This document shows positions 21,773-29,402 of a stretch of DNA of 32,628 nt, in pieces. The position numbers were made by a program, and so were the translations under genes. Position 1 is the first letter of the stretch; each line of letters starts with the position of its first letter. The notes below the pieces were generated by a model that was given only the letters and a program-made list of their open reading frames with translations, had not been told where the DNA came from and ran no database searches. The stretch lies in the NCBI GenBank assembly GCA_905233445.1, contig CAJOEP010000042.1, positions 700-33,327 on the forward strand, in the 5' to 3' direction. The DNA comes from an uncultured Bacteroidales bacterium. Lineage in GTDB: Bacteria; Bacteroidota; Bacteroidia; Bacteroidales; F082.

Positions 21773-22795
21773 ATGGCACTAAACTGCGGAATTATCGGAC
21801 TTTCCAACACTGGAAAAACAACCATATTTAATTGTATATCAAACACTAAGGCGGAAATCGGCTTCGCCACGAAATCGAATATCATCTCGCATTCGAAGCG
21901 TATCGTGCCGGCTACCGTCGAAATCGTCGACCTTCCTGGTCTGAGCAAGGGCGGTCAAGGTGTAGGTAACAAACTTCTCGCCGAGGTGCAGACCGTCGAT
22001 GCGCTGATTCATGTCTTGCGCTGCTTCGACGACCCGAACGTTCCGCATAGCGAAGGCAGCATCGACCCGGTGCGCGATATGGAACTGGTTGACCTCGAGC
22101 TTCAGGTGCGCGACCTCGACCTTGTGACACGTAAGCTGCAACGCATTGAGAAACTGCTTAAAAATGGCGACAAGGACAACAAACGTGCATTCGAAGTGCT
22201 CACGATTTACAAGGAGGTGCTCGAGAACATGCAGAACGCCCGCACCGCCAACGTGCCAGAGGAAGATAAGAAGTATATCCAAGACATTCAACTGCTTACG
22301 GTCAAGCCGATAATGTACGTCTGCAACGTTGACGACGCTTCGGCGCTTACCGGAAACAAATACACCGAGGCTGTGAAAGCCGCTCTCCATGGCGAAGACA
22401 TGATTATCCTTGCCGGAAAACTCGAGTCGGAGATCGCCGAACTCGACGAGGCTGACCGTGCTCTGTTTATGGAAGATGCAGGTCTCACCGAGCCTGGCGT
22501 CAACAAGCTTGTTCGTCTCGCATACAGCACACTGAAGCTGCAGTCGTTCTTCACAACAGGTCCTGACGAGACTCGTGCCTGGACAATCCATGTGGGCGAC
22601 ACCGCTCCTGAAGCTGCCGGCGTGATTCACAGCGACCTCCAGCGTGGTTTCATCCGCGCCGAGGTGATGAGTTGCGAGGACTTCCTGCATTACGGCTCGG
22701 AACAGGCCGTCAAAGAAGCCGGAAAATTCGCCGTCGAAGGAAAGAATTATGTGGTGAAGGATGGCGACATTATCAATATTCGATTCAACGTTTGA
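21773..22795 (+). CDS. ychF: YchF/Ola1-type nucleotide-binding protein with a short G domain
   Basis: 340 residues; the ATG at 21773 starts MALNCGIIGLSNTGKTTIF. YchF binds ATP rather than GTP and associates with ribosomes. Visible: P-loop GLSNTGKTT (9-17), VDLPGL (G3, around 55), CNVDD (G4 region), a helical middle domain and the C-terminal TGS domain (FFTTGPDETRAWTIH ... AVEGKNYVVKDGDIINIRFN). The family is usually about 363-367 residues. Here SNTKAEIGFATKSNI joins ISHSKRIVPATVEIVD directly, so about 20 residues (normally with a VPD.RL motif) are missing between G1 and G3. A short variant or a deleted copy; the frame is otherwise intact. Confidence 0.88.
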   Translation: MALNCGIIGLSNTGKTTIFNCISNTKAEIGFATKSNIISHSKRIVPATVEIVDLPGLSKGGQGVGNKLLAEVQTVDALIHVLRCFDDPNVPHSEGSIDPVRDMELVDLELQVRDLDLVTRKLQRIEKLLKNGDKDNKRAFEVLTIYKEVLENMQNARTANVPEEDKKYIQDIQLLTVKPIMYVCNVDDASALTGNKYTEAVKAALHGEDMIILAGKLESEIAELDEADRALFMEDAGLTEPGVNKLVRLAYSTLKLQSFFTTGPDETRAWTIHVGDTAPEAAGVIHSDLQRGFIRAEVMSCEDFLHYGSEQAVKEAGKFAVEGKNYVVKDGDIINIRFNV

Positions 22796-22807
22796 TTTCC
22801 CGAATTC

Positions 22808-22835
22808 GTAGAGACGCACGGCCGTGCGTCTGTAC
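22808..22835. repeat. Palindromic repeat (family R2) between ychF and idi
   Basis: GTAGAGACGCACGG followed by CCGTGCGTCTGTAC, nearly perfect. May end the ychF transcript. Confidence 0.8.
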
Positions 22836-22864
22836 AATTCATTTGTGTGTGTAAAATTGAAGAT

Positions 22865-23386
22865 ATGCCCGAATTTGTAGTATTAGTTGATAATCAAGAC
22901 AACCAAATCGGTTTGATGGAGAAACAAGAAGCTCACGTCAACCCGACGCTGCACCGTGCCTTCTCGATTTTCATCTTCAACAGCAAAGGGGAGATGCTGC
23001 TCCAACAGCGCGCCTTCACGAAATACCACACCCCGGGTTTGTGGACCAACACCTGCTGCAGTCATCCGCGTGACGGCGAGTCGCTCGAACAAGCTACAAA
23101 ACGCCGCCTGATGGAGGAGATGGGGATGGAGTGCGAGCTCAAAGAGGCGTTCAGCTTCATATACAAAGCCGACGTGATGCAGGGTCTCACCGAGCATGAG
23201 TTTGATCATGTGTTCATCGGCACCACCGATGCGACACCTATTATTAATAGGGCAGAAGTGGAGTCGTATAAATACGAGACAGTAGAGAATATTAAAAAGG
23301 ATATTGCACAAAATCCTGAAAACTATACCGCCTGGTTTAAAATTGCATTCGCCAAACTGCTCCCTGTCATTTCGACCGAAGCGTAG
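22865..23386 (+). CDS. idi: Isopentenyl-diphosphate delta-isomerase, type 1
   Basis: Interconverts IPP and DMAPP for isoprenoid synthesis (quinones, undecaprenyl). 173 residues from the ATG at 22865; a GTG six codons upstream is less likely. Nudix-like fold with the type 1 motif WTNTCCSHP (catalytic Cys C65) and EHEFDH (E110, E112), plus LLQQRAFTKYHTPGLW and the Nudix-like box RRLMEEMGMECEL. The last residues (VISTEA) and the stop come from a dispersed repeat that starts within the gene, so the C-terminus is not original. It lies 69 bp after ychF. Confidence 0.94.
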   Translation: MPEFVVLVDNQDNQIGLMEKQEAHVNPTLHRAFSIFIFNSKGEMLLQQRAFTKYHTPGLWTNTCCSHPRDGESLEQATKRRLMEEMGMECELKEAFSFIYKADVMQGLTEHEFDHVFIGTTDATPIINRAEVESYKYETVENIKKDIAQNPENYTAWFKIAFAKLLPVISTEA

Positions 23387-23433
23387 CGTAGTGTAGACCT
23401 GAGCTTGCGAAAGCATTCACCTCTGGTGAATAA
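23365..23433. repeat. Dispersed repeat over the idi stop codon
   Basis: TGTCATTTCGACCGAAGCG followed by TAGCGTAGTGTAGACC; this opening is a frequent intergenic repeat in Bacteroidetes genomes. It continues with GCTTGCGAAAGC and a palindrome ATTCACC/GGTGAAT (23415-23431). Confidence 0.7.
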
Positions 23434-23471
23434 ATCTCATAAATAAAAAATCATATAAATCAATAATTATC

Positions 23472-23936
23472 ATGCTATTAACACTAAATTTATATCACAT
23501 TTCTGCAATAGCATTGATAATTCTATTAATCATTTTTATAATTTACGTCCGCTTCAGCAGCCCGATAATTCGAATATCTTCCCAAAAGATTTGGTTCATC
23601 GATTTATTGCTTCCAAATAAAATCTTGGCTGACTCGATAATATCAATCAAGCTTCTCGACCGCATGCCTGCAATAAAATATGACCATTTCGGCCATATTA
23701 ATAGATATGACCCCAAGCCTCTCAAGGCAGGAAAAATGATTCCAAGTAAAGGCTATTGCGAGGTCGTTACTGACGATGGCATCAAGCAAGCTCTCTCATA
23801 TTCAATGGATTATAAAAAATGCTGCATTGAAATCGCAACCACAAGCGGCATGGTTTATATCAACTATAAAAACGAGGAGCGGACCAAACACCTTTACGAA
23901 AAATTTCTTGTTACTTTTTTCTTGATAAAAAAGTAA
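23472..23936 (+). CDS. Membrane-anchored PH-like (bPH) protein, 3' end changed by a repeat
   Basis: 154 residues. One or two N-terminal membrane segments (ISAIALIILLIIFIIYVRF, residues about 9-27) precede a cytoplasmic beta domain ending CIEIATTSGMVYINYKNEER followed by TKHLYEKF. The gene at 26093 ends in the same way (YINFKDMEQTHQLYDEM), so the two are distant paralogs of the bacterial PH-domain type. The last ten residues (LVTFFLIKK) come from the start of the intergenic repeat at 23915-24118, suggesting that repeat insertion replaced the original stop. The role is unknown; similarity to a gene in the SPFH operon downstream suggests a membrane-organising job. Confidence 0.6.
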   Translation: MLLTLNLYHISAIALIILLIIFIIYVRFSSPIIRISSQKIWFIDLLLPNKILADSIISIKLLDRMPAIKYDHFGHINRYDPKPLKAGKMIPSKGYCEVVTDDGIKQALSYSMDYKKCCIEIATTSGMVYINYKNEERTKHLYEKFLVTFFLIKK

Positions 23937-24118
23937 CCAAAAAATCAAGCGCCAGCCGAAGCTCGGACCGCCGTCTGGCGCTGGCCACCGCACCGCGAAG
24001 CGACGTCGAGGCTTCGCCCCACAGGGTTTACAGCACGGGCCAGAACGGAAAGTGCGGTTAGAGCTTATTTCCGTTCTTGATCTTTTCGGTTCCTTTTCCA
24101 TCAAGGGAAAAGGAACAA
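23937..24118. repeat. Dispersed intergenic repeat, copy B, ending in a hairpin
   Basis: Shares about 40 bases from 23944 with 1260-1300. It also holds GGCTTCGCCCCACAGGG and TTTACAGCACGGGCC, an inverted pair AGAACGGAAA/TTTCCGTTCT, and a perfect 11-bp hairpin GTTCCTTTTCC/GGAAAAGGAAC at 24089-24116. Repeats with a TTTACTTTTT...AAAAAGTAAC start and this ending are common between genes in Bacteroidales. Confidence 0.75.
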
Positions 24119-24152
24119 AATAATTTTTGTTAAGAAAAAAATTAAAAAAAAG

Positions 24153-24183
24153 TTTGCATATTAAAAAATATGTTGTATTTTTG
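24153..24183 (+). promoter_or_regulatory. Promoter of the SPFH operon
   Basis: TTTG at 24153-24156 and TATTTTTG at 24176-24183 with exactly 19 bp between them: the best -33/-7 match in the window. Confidence 0.85.
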
Positions 24184-24235
24184 CGATGTGAAAATAATAT
24201 CAAAATAATATCATTTTAAAACAAAAATTACTACT

Positions 24236-25189
24236 ATGGAAAAGAAAGAATTTGAATTCAATGGACTGAGAATCAATGGATTCTTGGCATTGTTAATTAT
24301 CATCGCAATCCTCGTATTTGCGATTTGGGGATTCACAACAACAACAGACGGTTTTCCGCTTAGCAGAACATTTGGCTGCATCGGAATTATCATTATCGAC
24401 TTCATCCTTTGCATCGGCTTCAAAAAACTCGAACCTAACGAGGCTATGGTGATGGTGTTCTTCGGAACATATCGCGGCACCCTCACAAAGGTCGGCTTCC
24501 ACTGGGTGAACCCGTTCATGTCGTCAAAAAAAGTCTCTCTCCGTGCCCGTAACCTCAACGTCGACCCGATTAAGGTGAACGACAAGACCGGCAACCCGAT
24601 TATGATAGGTCAGATTTTGGTTTGGAAGCTGAAAGATACTTATAAGGCAATGTTCGAAATCGACTCTCAGACAATGGCTGCTGCCGGAAGTGTATCAGGT
24701 ACTGGCGTTCAGGTGACAAGCCGTATGCGCGCTTTCGAGAGCTTCGTCCGTGTGCAAAGCGACGCTGCCCTTCGTGAAGTGGCTGGAATGTTCGCTTACG
24801 ATGAGAACGGCGACATCACTAAAGGCGACCTTACACTTCGTGCTGGCGGTACAGAAATCAACGATATCCTCCTCAACAAGCTCAACGATCGTCTCGCAAT
24901 GTCGGGCATCGAGGTGATTGAGGCTCGCATTAACTATTTGGCTTATTCGCCTGAAATAGCTGCCGTTATGCTTCGTCGTCAGCAGGCCGCAGCCATCATC
25001 GCAGCACGTGAAAAGATTGTGGAAGGTGCCGTCTCGATGGTGAAAATGGCCCTCGACAAGCTTAAAGACGAAGAAGTCGTGGAACTTGACGACGACAAGA
25101 AAGCCGCTATGGTCAGCAACCTCATGGTTGTGCTCTGCGCCGATGATGCCGCACAACCTGTAGTAAACACTGGCACTTTGTATCAATAA
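24236..25189 (+). CDS. SPFH/band-7 domain membrane protein
   Basis: 317 residues. Two N-terminal hydrophobic segments (about 14-34 and 45-62) anchor it; residues 65-245 form the SPFH domain (KLEPNEAMVMVFFGTYRGTL, VKVNDKTGNPIMIGQILVW-like strand, then AALREVAGMFAYDENGDI), and 245-295 is the helical part with AVMLRRQQAAAIIAAREKIV. SPFH proteins oligomerise on membranes and organise protease or lipid microdomains. It begins an operon with a CPBP protease, a PH-like membrane protein and an Arc-type protein, spaced 2-8 bp apart, suggesting one membrane-quality or stress function. The Arc neighbour is typical for this Bacteroidetes SPFH subfamily. Confidence 0.88.
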   Translation: MEKKEFEFNGLRINGFLALLIIIAILVFAIWGFTTTTDGFPLSRTFGCIGIIIIDFILCIGFKKLEPNEAMVMVFFGTYRGTLTKVGFHWVNPFMSSKKVSLRARNLNVDPIKVNDKTGNPIMIGQILVWKLKDTYKAMFEIDSQTMAAAGSVSGTGVQVTSRMRAFESFVRVQSDAALREVAGMFAYDENGDITKGDLTLRAGGTEINDILLNKLNDRLAMSGIEVIEARINYLAYSPEIAAVMLRRQQAAAIIAAREKIVEGAVSMVKMALDKLKDEEVVELDDDKKAAMVSNLMVVLCADDAAQPVVNTGTLYQ

Positions 25190-25196
25190 TTATATT

Positions 25197-26090
25197 ATGA
25201 AAAAAGCCATAAAATTTTCAATAATAGTTTGCCTCGCAAGCTGGATTTTCGCTGCCTTCATGTGGTTCGGCATGGGAATCCATAACACTACCGACAACCT
25301 TAAGCTTTATTCGCTCTGTGCTACGATTTACATGTTTTTCCCGCTGGTTTGTGCATTAGTGATTCAAATCATCAAAAAAGAGAAACTTGGCAGCACAGGC
25401 TTGTTGAAGTTCAAAATAAAATGGTCGTGGCTCGTCGCATGGCTGCTGCCAGTGGTGCTTGTCGCTGCAACCATCATCGTGAACTCGCTGTTCGAAGGCT
25501 GCACGCTTGGTTTCCACATGCCGGCAATTCCGGGAATGGAGAATCTTTCTCCTGAAGATCAGGCAAAATTCATGGCAATGCAGAATCCTAAGATAATGAT
25601 TGTCACCACACTTGTTTCCGGACTTATTGCTGGCATCACCATCAACGCTCTTGCGGCGTTCGGGGAGGAGTACGGCTGGCGTAATTATCTCGTCAACGCG
25701 TTGAAAGGCAAGAACTTCTGGGTGGCGTGCCTCTTCATCGGCGTCGTTTGGGGATTCTGGCATTTCCCGATTATCCTCATGGGACATAACTACATGGTTC
25801 ATCGTACCGCTGGCGTTTTCATGATGGTTTTGATGTGCCTTGCAATGACTCCAATCGAGCTTTACCTAGTTTTAAAAGCGAAGTCAGTTTATCCGGCCGC
25901 CATTTTCCACGGAACAATCAACGCTTTGGCTGGTGCAACAATGCTTTTCATCAGCGGTGGAAGCGACCTCATCAACGGCGTCGCTGGTCTCGCCGGAATC
26001 ATCACAATGGCAGTGGTGACATTGATATTATTCGTTTACGACCAGTTTATTTCTGAAGATAAGATTATGTCAAATAAAATAAATTATTGA
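25197..26090 (+). CDS. CPBP (CAAX/Abi) intramembrane metalloprotease
   Basis: 297 residues with about eight membrane segments. All three catalytic motifs are present: EEYGWR (E157, E158, R162), FWHFP (H189) and FHGTINA (H238 and N242), the glutamate-arginine/histidine set of the type II CAAX protease family. Such enzymes cut membrane-buried peptides; bacterial members are often involved in bacteriocin immunity or maturation. The start ATG is 7 bp after the SPFH stop, so translation is probably coupled. The partner or substrate may be the SPFH or PH-like protein, by context only. Confidence 0.9.
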   Translation: MKKAIKFSIIVCLASWIFAAFMWFGMGIHNTTDNLKLYSLCATIYMFFPLVCALVIQIIKKEKLGSTGLLKFKIKWSWLVAWLLPVVLVAATIIVNSLFEGCTLGFHMPAIPGMENLSPEDQAKFMAMQNPKIMIVTTLVSGLIAGITINALAAFGEEYGWRNYLVNALKGKNFWVACLFIGVVWGFWHFPIILMGHNYMVHRTAGVFMMVLMCLAMTPIELYLVLKAKSVYPAAIFHGTINALAGATMLFISGGSDLINGVAGLAGIITMAVVTLILFVYDQFISEDKIMSNKINY

Positions 26091-26092
26091 TT

Positions 26093-26617
26093 ATGAATGA
26101 TATGACGCTGTTTTGGCTTATGATGGTGCTGGTCTTTGTCCTGACGATAGTCTTTCTGGAGATTTTCAGGAAAAAGACCAAGTTCGAGATTTTCAACGAT
26201 CTCATAGTTATCAACGATTTCGTCTATCCGGCAAACATTCCTAATTATGTGATAAAATCTATCAGTATGGTGGAAAAACTGCCTAAAGTCATGATGAGAT
26301 CCAACGGTTATGCCGGATTGAAAATGTGGAAAGGCGTTTTCAGAATCCTAGGCGGCAAAAGGTCTCTGTTTTATATCGAAAATCACTTCAAAGGCCCTAT
26401 TATTAAGATTGAGACTGTCAGAGAAAGCATTTACATCAACTTCAAAGATATGGAGCAAACACATCAGCTTTATGACGAGATGACAAAAACCGTTAAGATT
26501 ATAGATGAGACGGAACTCGTTGATTGTAAATTTGTTACAACAACAAGAAGTTGGGTGATTGCGGGAATATTTATTGCAATTGTTACTGTAGTTTCTTTGC
26601 TTCCGGCAATAATTTAA
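26093..26617 (+). CDS. Membrane PH-like protein
   Basis: 174 residues from the ATG at 26093, 2 bp after the protease stop. An N-terminal membrane segment (LFWLMMVLVFVLTIVFLEIF), a soluble beta domain (about 30-135) ending IKIETVRESIYINFKDMEQT followed by HQLYDEM, and a second C-terminal membrane segment (WVIAGIFIAIVTVVSLLPAI). The strand-then-helix ending is typical of bacterial PH-like (bPH) domains. The 23472 gene is a paralog lacking the C-terminal membrane segment. Confidence 0.6.
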   Translation: MNDMTLFWLMMVLVFVLTIVFLEIFRKKTKFEIFNDLIVINDFVYPANIPNYVIKSISMVEKLPKVMMRSNGYAGLKMWKGVFRILGGKRSLFYIENHFKGPIIKIETVRESIYINFKDMEQTHQLYDEMTKTVKIIDETELVDCKFVTTTRSWVIAGIFIAIVTVVSLLPAII

Positions 26618-26619
26618 AA

Positions 26620-26778
26620 ATGGCTAAAGAAAAGGATAATACCAAAAATTTCGTACTTCGCCTCGACGCGAAGACGATGGATGCCGTTGAGAAGTGGGCG
26701 GCGGACGAGTTCCGTTCCATCAACGGGCAGATACAATGGATTATAAATGAAGCACTTAAGAAAAATAAAAGAATGTAA
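26620..26778 (+). CDS. Arc-type ribbon-helix-helix protein
   Basis: 52 residues from the ATG at 26620, 2 bp after the previous stop. KNFVLRLDAKTMDAVEKWAA followed by SINGQIQWIINEALKK is the Arc/MetJ ribbon-helix-helix pattern: a short strand that inserts in the major groove, then two helices forming the dimer. It is probably a DNA-binding autoregulator of the operon; in this family Arc-like genes are found beside SPFH genes. No operator was identified with certainty. Confidence 0.85.
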   Translation: MAKEKDNTKNFVLRLDAKTMDAVEKWAADEFRSINGQIQWIINEALKKNKRM

Positions 26779-26780
26779 TT

Positions 26781-27077
26781 ATGGATACATTAACAATTAT
26801 TGAATGGGTTTTAATTATAGGAGTGGTGGCGTTTTATTTTGGAATGCCGGCTGTCGCTAAAAGCATCGCTAATGCTGAAAAAAGATTGAAAGTTGTAAAT
26901 GTATTGAATATCATATATTTACTGATTTCAATCGCATTGATTGTGGAGATCGTTAGCCAGTTTTTTATCTATGACATGGCAAGCGACTACAAACTCTCAC
27001 GTGTCGGATTGATCTTTATAACAATCGTAATGTATTGTTATACAACGTTTTTCAAGAAGAAGCAGTGGTTCGAGTGA
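26781..27077 (+). CDS. Small three-helix membrane protein
   Basis: 98 residues, starting 2 bp after the Arc gene. Hydrophobic segments about 4-24 (IIEWVLIIGVVAFYFGM), 39-63 (VVNVLNIIYLLISIALIVEI) and 74-92 (GLIFITIVMYCYTTFF), with a basic end (FKKKQWFE). No family recognised. It is the last gene of the SPFH operon; its stop abuts the stop of the convergent gene at 27078 with no gap. Confidence 0.6.
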   Translation: MDTLTIIEWVLIIGVVAFYFGMPAVAKSIANAEKRLKVVNVLNIIYLLISIALIVEIVSQFFIYDMASDYKLSRVGLIFITIVMYCYTTFFKKKQWFE

Positions 27078-27614
27078 TTACTCTATGGTAATCTCGCTCA
27101 TGTCAGTTTCGAGCCGCTCCCAGTCGTGCAGGAAAATCGACTTGCGCTTCGAGCAGCCGTCATCTTTACACTTGAAAACGATGTTTTTTCCGTTGAAACT
27201 GACCTCATAAAGACCCTTGGCACCTTCGCAGGGGTCTTTTTCGTTCACAAAAGTCACCTGATTGCCTTTGACCATGCACTTCCCGATGATGGGGTGGTCG
27301 CGCTCGATGCCGCTAAGGTAAATCTCGTATTTGTTGCCCTTGATTATCAGCGTCGACTGGTCGTAACTGCTAATCCATGCGCCATCTATATCAAGATTCG
27401 CAACAGTTTTTACTTCCTGTTTCGTCACTGTTTTCACTGCTTCCTGATTGTCTGTTTTGTTTTTGTTCGTCATCAAAAATTTTGACACCATGAAGAACCC
27501 GAAAATCAAAACAAGTATCACAATTATCAATTTCGTGAAAATATTACCGGATTTCGATTTCTTCTTGGAAACGCCTTTTTTCTTTTTCGTTTTTTTTGCT
27601 GCAGAATTTGCCAT
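27078..27614 (-). CDS. Single-pass membrane protein with lipocalin-like domain, unknown function
   Basis: 178 residues. A Lys-rich cytoplasmic N-terminus (AAKKTKKKKGVSKKKSKSG), one membrane segment (LIIVILVLIFGFFMVSKFL, 29-47) and an exported domain (75-178) with IDGAWISSYDQSTLIIKGNK, repeated strands and Cys residues (GKCMVKG, DPCEGAKG, FKCKDDGCSK) that may form disulphides. The strand pattern resembles small lipocalin/META-like barrels seen in Bacteroidetes lipoproteins. Single gene with its own promoter. Confidence 0.55.
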   Translation of the reverse strand: MANSAAKKTKKKKGVSKKKSKSGNIFTKLIIVILVLIFGFFMVSKFLMTNKNKTDNQEAVKTVTKQEVKTVANLDIDGAWISSYDQSTLIIKGNKYEIYLSGIERDHPIIGKCMVKGNQVTFVNEKDPCEGAKGLYEVSFNGKNIVFKCKDDGCSKRKSIFLHDWERLETDMSEITIE

Positions 27615-27628
27615 AACTTATTTTTTTG

Positions 27629-27636
27629 CAAAGATA
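27629..27636 (-). promoter_or_regulatory. -7 box of the 27078 gene
   Basis: TATCTTTG on the minus strand, 15 bp before the ATG at 27614. Divergent from the guaA promoter 45 bp away. Confidence 0.75.
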
Positions 27637-27680
27637 ATATTTTTTTATAAAATAAACGTTAAATATCGCCATAAATTTTG

Positions 27681-27688
27681 TACTTTTG
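27681..27688 (+). promoter_or_regulatory. -7 box of guaA
   Basis: TACTTTTG, 20 bp before the ATG at 27708. There is no room for a purine riboswitch in the leader. Confidence 0.75.
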
Positions 27689-27707
27689 CACCGAAAATTT
27701 AACAACC

Positions 27708-29282
27708 ATGCAGGAAACAATTCTGATTCTGGATTTCGGCTCGCAGGTGACACAGCTCATCGGCCGTCGCCTTCGCGAACTCAACGTTTATTGCGAGATT
27801 CATCCATACAACAAAATCCCAGAAATTACTAGTGATATCAAAGGCGTCATCCTTAGCGGAAGCCCTTCGTCGGTGCGCGATGAGAAGGCTCCTTTTGCCG
27901 ATTTGTCGAACATAAAAGGTCGTCTGCCGCTGCTCGGAATATGCTATGGAGCGCAGTTTATGGCGTATCATTTTGGTGGCGAGGTAAACTCTTCATTGGC
28001 AAGGGAATACGGCCGCGCTATGCTTACAGTGGTCGATGAGAATAACCTGCTTTTCAAAGGCGTTTCAAAGACCTCACAAGTGTGGATGTCGCACGGTGAT
28101 ACTATCGCGAAATTGCCGAAAAACGCTCATGTTATAGCAAAAACCGACGATGTGGAGAACGCCGCTTACAAAATCGACGGCGAGGACACATGGGCTGTGC
28201 AGTTCCATCCAGAGGTGTTTCATAGCAAGGAAGGCCCGAAGATGCTCGAAAACTTCGCGATGAATATCTGCGGCTGCCACGGCAACTGGACTCCCGACTC
28301 GTTTATCGACACAACCGTCGAGGCGATGCGAGCCAAACTCGGAAACGACAAGGTGATTTTGGGACTTTCAGGCGGTGTCGATAGCACCGTTGCCGCAGTG
28401 TTGCTCAACAAGGCAATCGGAAAGAATCTGACATGTATCTTCGTCGACAACGGTCTTCTCCGCAAAAACGAGTTTGAAGACGTTCTCGATTCATATAAAG
28501 ACCTGGGACTCAACGTGATAGGCGTGCATGCTGGAAATCTATTCTTAAGCAAACTTGCTGGCGTGACTGATCCAGAGGCTAAACGTAAGGCCATCGGCTC
28601 TACGTTTATCGACGTGTTCGAGGCAGAAGCCAAAAAGATTGAAGGCGCAAAATGGCTCGCACAAGGTACCATCTATCCTGATGTCATCGAGAGCGTGAGC
28701 GTCAACGGACCAAGCTGCAAAATCAAATCGCATCACAACGTTGGAGGTTTGCCTGAAAAGATGAACCTCAAGATTGTGGAGCCGCTGCGTTCGTTGTTCA
28801 AAGACGAGGTCCGTCGCGTTGGCCGCGCCTTAGGCATCAAACGTGAGCTCGTTGGCCGTCATCCTTTCCCGGGACCGAGCCTCGGAATCCGTATCCTTGG
28901 TGAAGTTACCGAAGAAAAACTCCGTATCCTTCGTGATGCCGATGATATCTTCATCCGTGGTTTGCGCGAGTGGAAATGCGAGCTGCCAAGTGCTTCGTAT
29001 CCTAACGAGATGGCCGACAACCTCTACGATAGCATCTGGCAGGCCGGCACGATGCTCCTCCCAGTGAAGAGCGTCGGCGTGATGGGGGATGAGCGCAGCT
29101 ACGAATACACCATCGCCCTCCGCGCAGTCATCTCAACAGACGGAATGACTGCCGACTGGGTGCACCTGCCGTACGAATTCATGGCAAAAGTCTCCAACGA
29201 CATAATTAACAAGGTCAAAGGCGTGAACCGCGTGTGCTACGACATCTCGTCAAAACCGCCAGCGACCATCGAATGGGAATAA
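27708..29282 (+). CDS. guaA: GMP synthase (glutamine-hydrolysing)
   Basis: Converts XMP to GMP using glutamine and ATP, the last step of guanine nucleotide synthesis. 524 residues from the ATG at 27708. The N-terminal class I glutaminase shows [15 protein letters not shown] (catalytic C79) and QFHPE (H167, E169). The synthetase domain has the PP-loop [10 protein letters not shown] (residues 218-227), and the dimerisation domain [19 protein letters not shown] and KPPATIEWE at the C-terminus. About 40 residues around [20 protein letters not shown] differ from the enterobacterial enzyme, as usual in Bacteroidetes. Confidence 0.97.
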   Translation: MQETILILDFGSQVTQLIGRRLRELNVYCEIHPYNKIPEITSDIKGVILSGSPSSVRDEKAPFADLSNIKGRLPLLGICYGAQFMAYHFGGEVNSSLAREYGRAMLTVVDENNLLFKGVSKTSQVWMSHGDTIAKLPKNAHVIAKTDDVENAAYKIDGEDTWAVQFHPEVFHSKEGPKMLENFAMNICGCHGNWTPDSFIDTTVEAMRAKLGNDKVILGLSGGVDSTVAAVLLNKAIGKNLTCIFVDNGLLRKNEFEDVLDSYKDLGLNVIGVHAGNLFLSKLAGVTDPEAKRKAIGSTFIDVFEAEAKKIEGAKWLAQGTIYPDVIESVSVNGPSCKIKSHHNVGGLPEKMNLKIVEPLRSLFKDEVRRVGRALGIKRELVGRHPFPGPSLGIRILGEVTEEKLRILRDADDIFIRGLREWKCELPSASYPNEMADNLYDSIWQAGTMLLPVKSVGVMGDERSYEYTIALRAVISTDGMTADWVHLPYEFMAKVSNDIINKVKGVNRVCYDISSKPPATIEWE

Positions 29283-29402
29283 TTAATTGATGCCCTCGGG
29301 CAGAAATTTTTCAAATTTAATTCAAATTAAACAAATTATTTTTGAAAAATTTTGAATAAAATTTGTTAAATTTCTCGCCAAAGGCGATAAAAATAAAACA
29401 AA

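Noticed and set aside
21839..22837. 332-codon ORF antisense to ychF
   Set aside because: Long only because of codon bias of ychF on the other strand; the product matches nothing and ychF is clearly the real gene.
23802..24203. 133-codon minus-strand ORF over the intergenic repeat
   Set aside because: It is the translation of the dispersed repeat, which produces spurious ORFs wherever it occurs.
27637..27707. Purine riboswitch before guaA
   Set aside because: Only about 15-20 nt separate the promoter box from the ATG.
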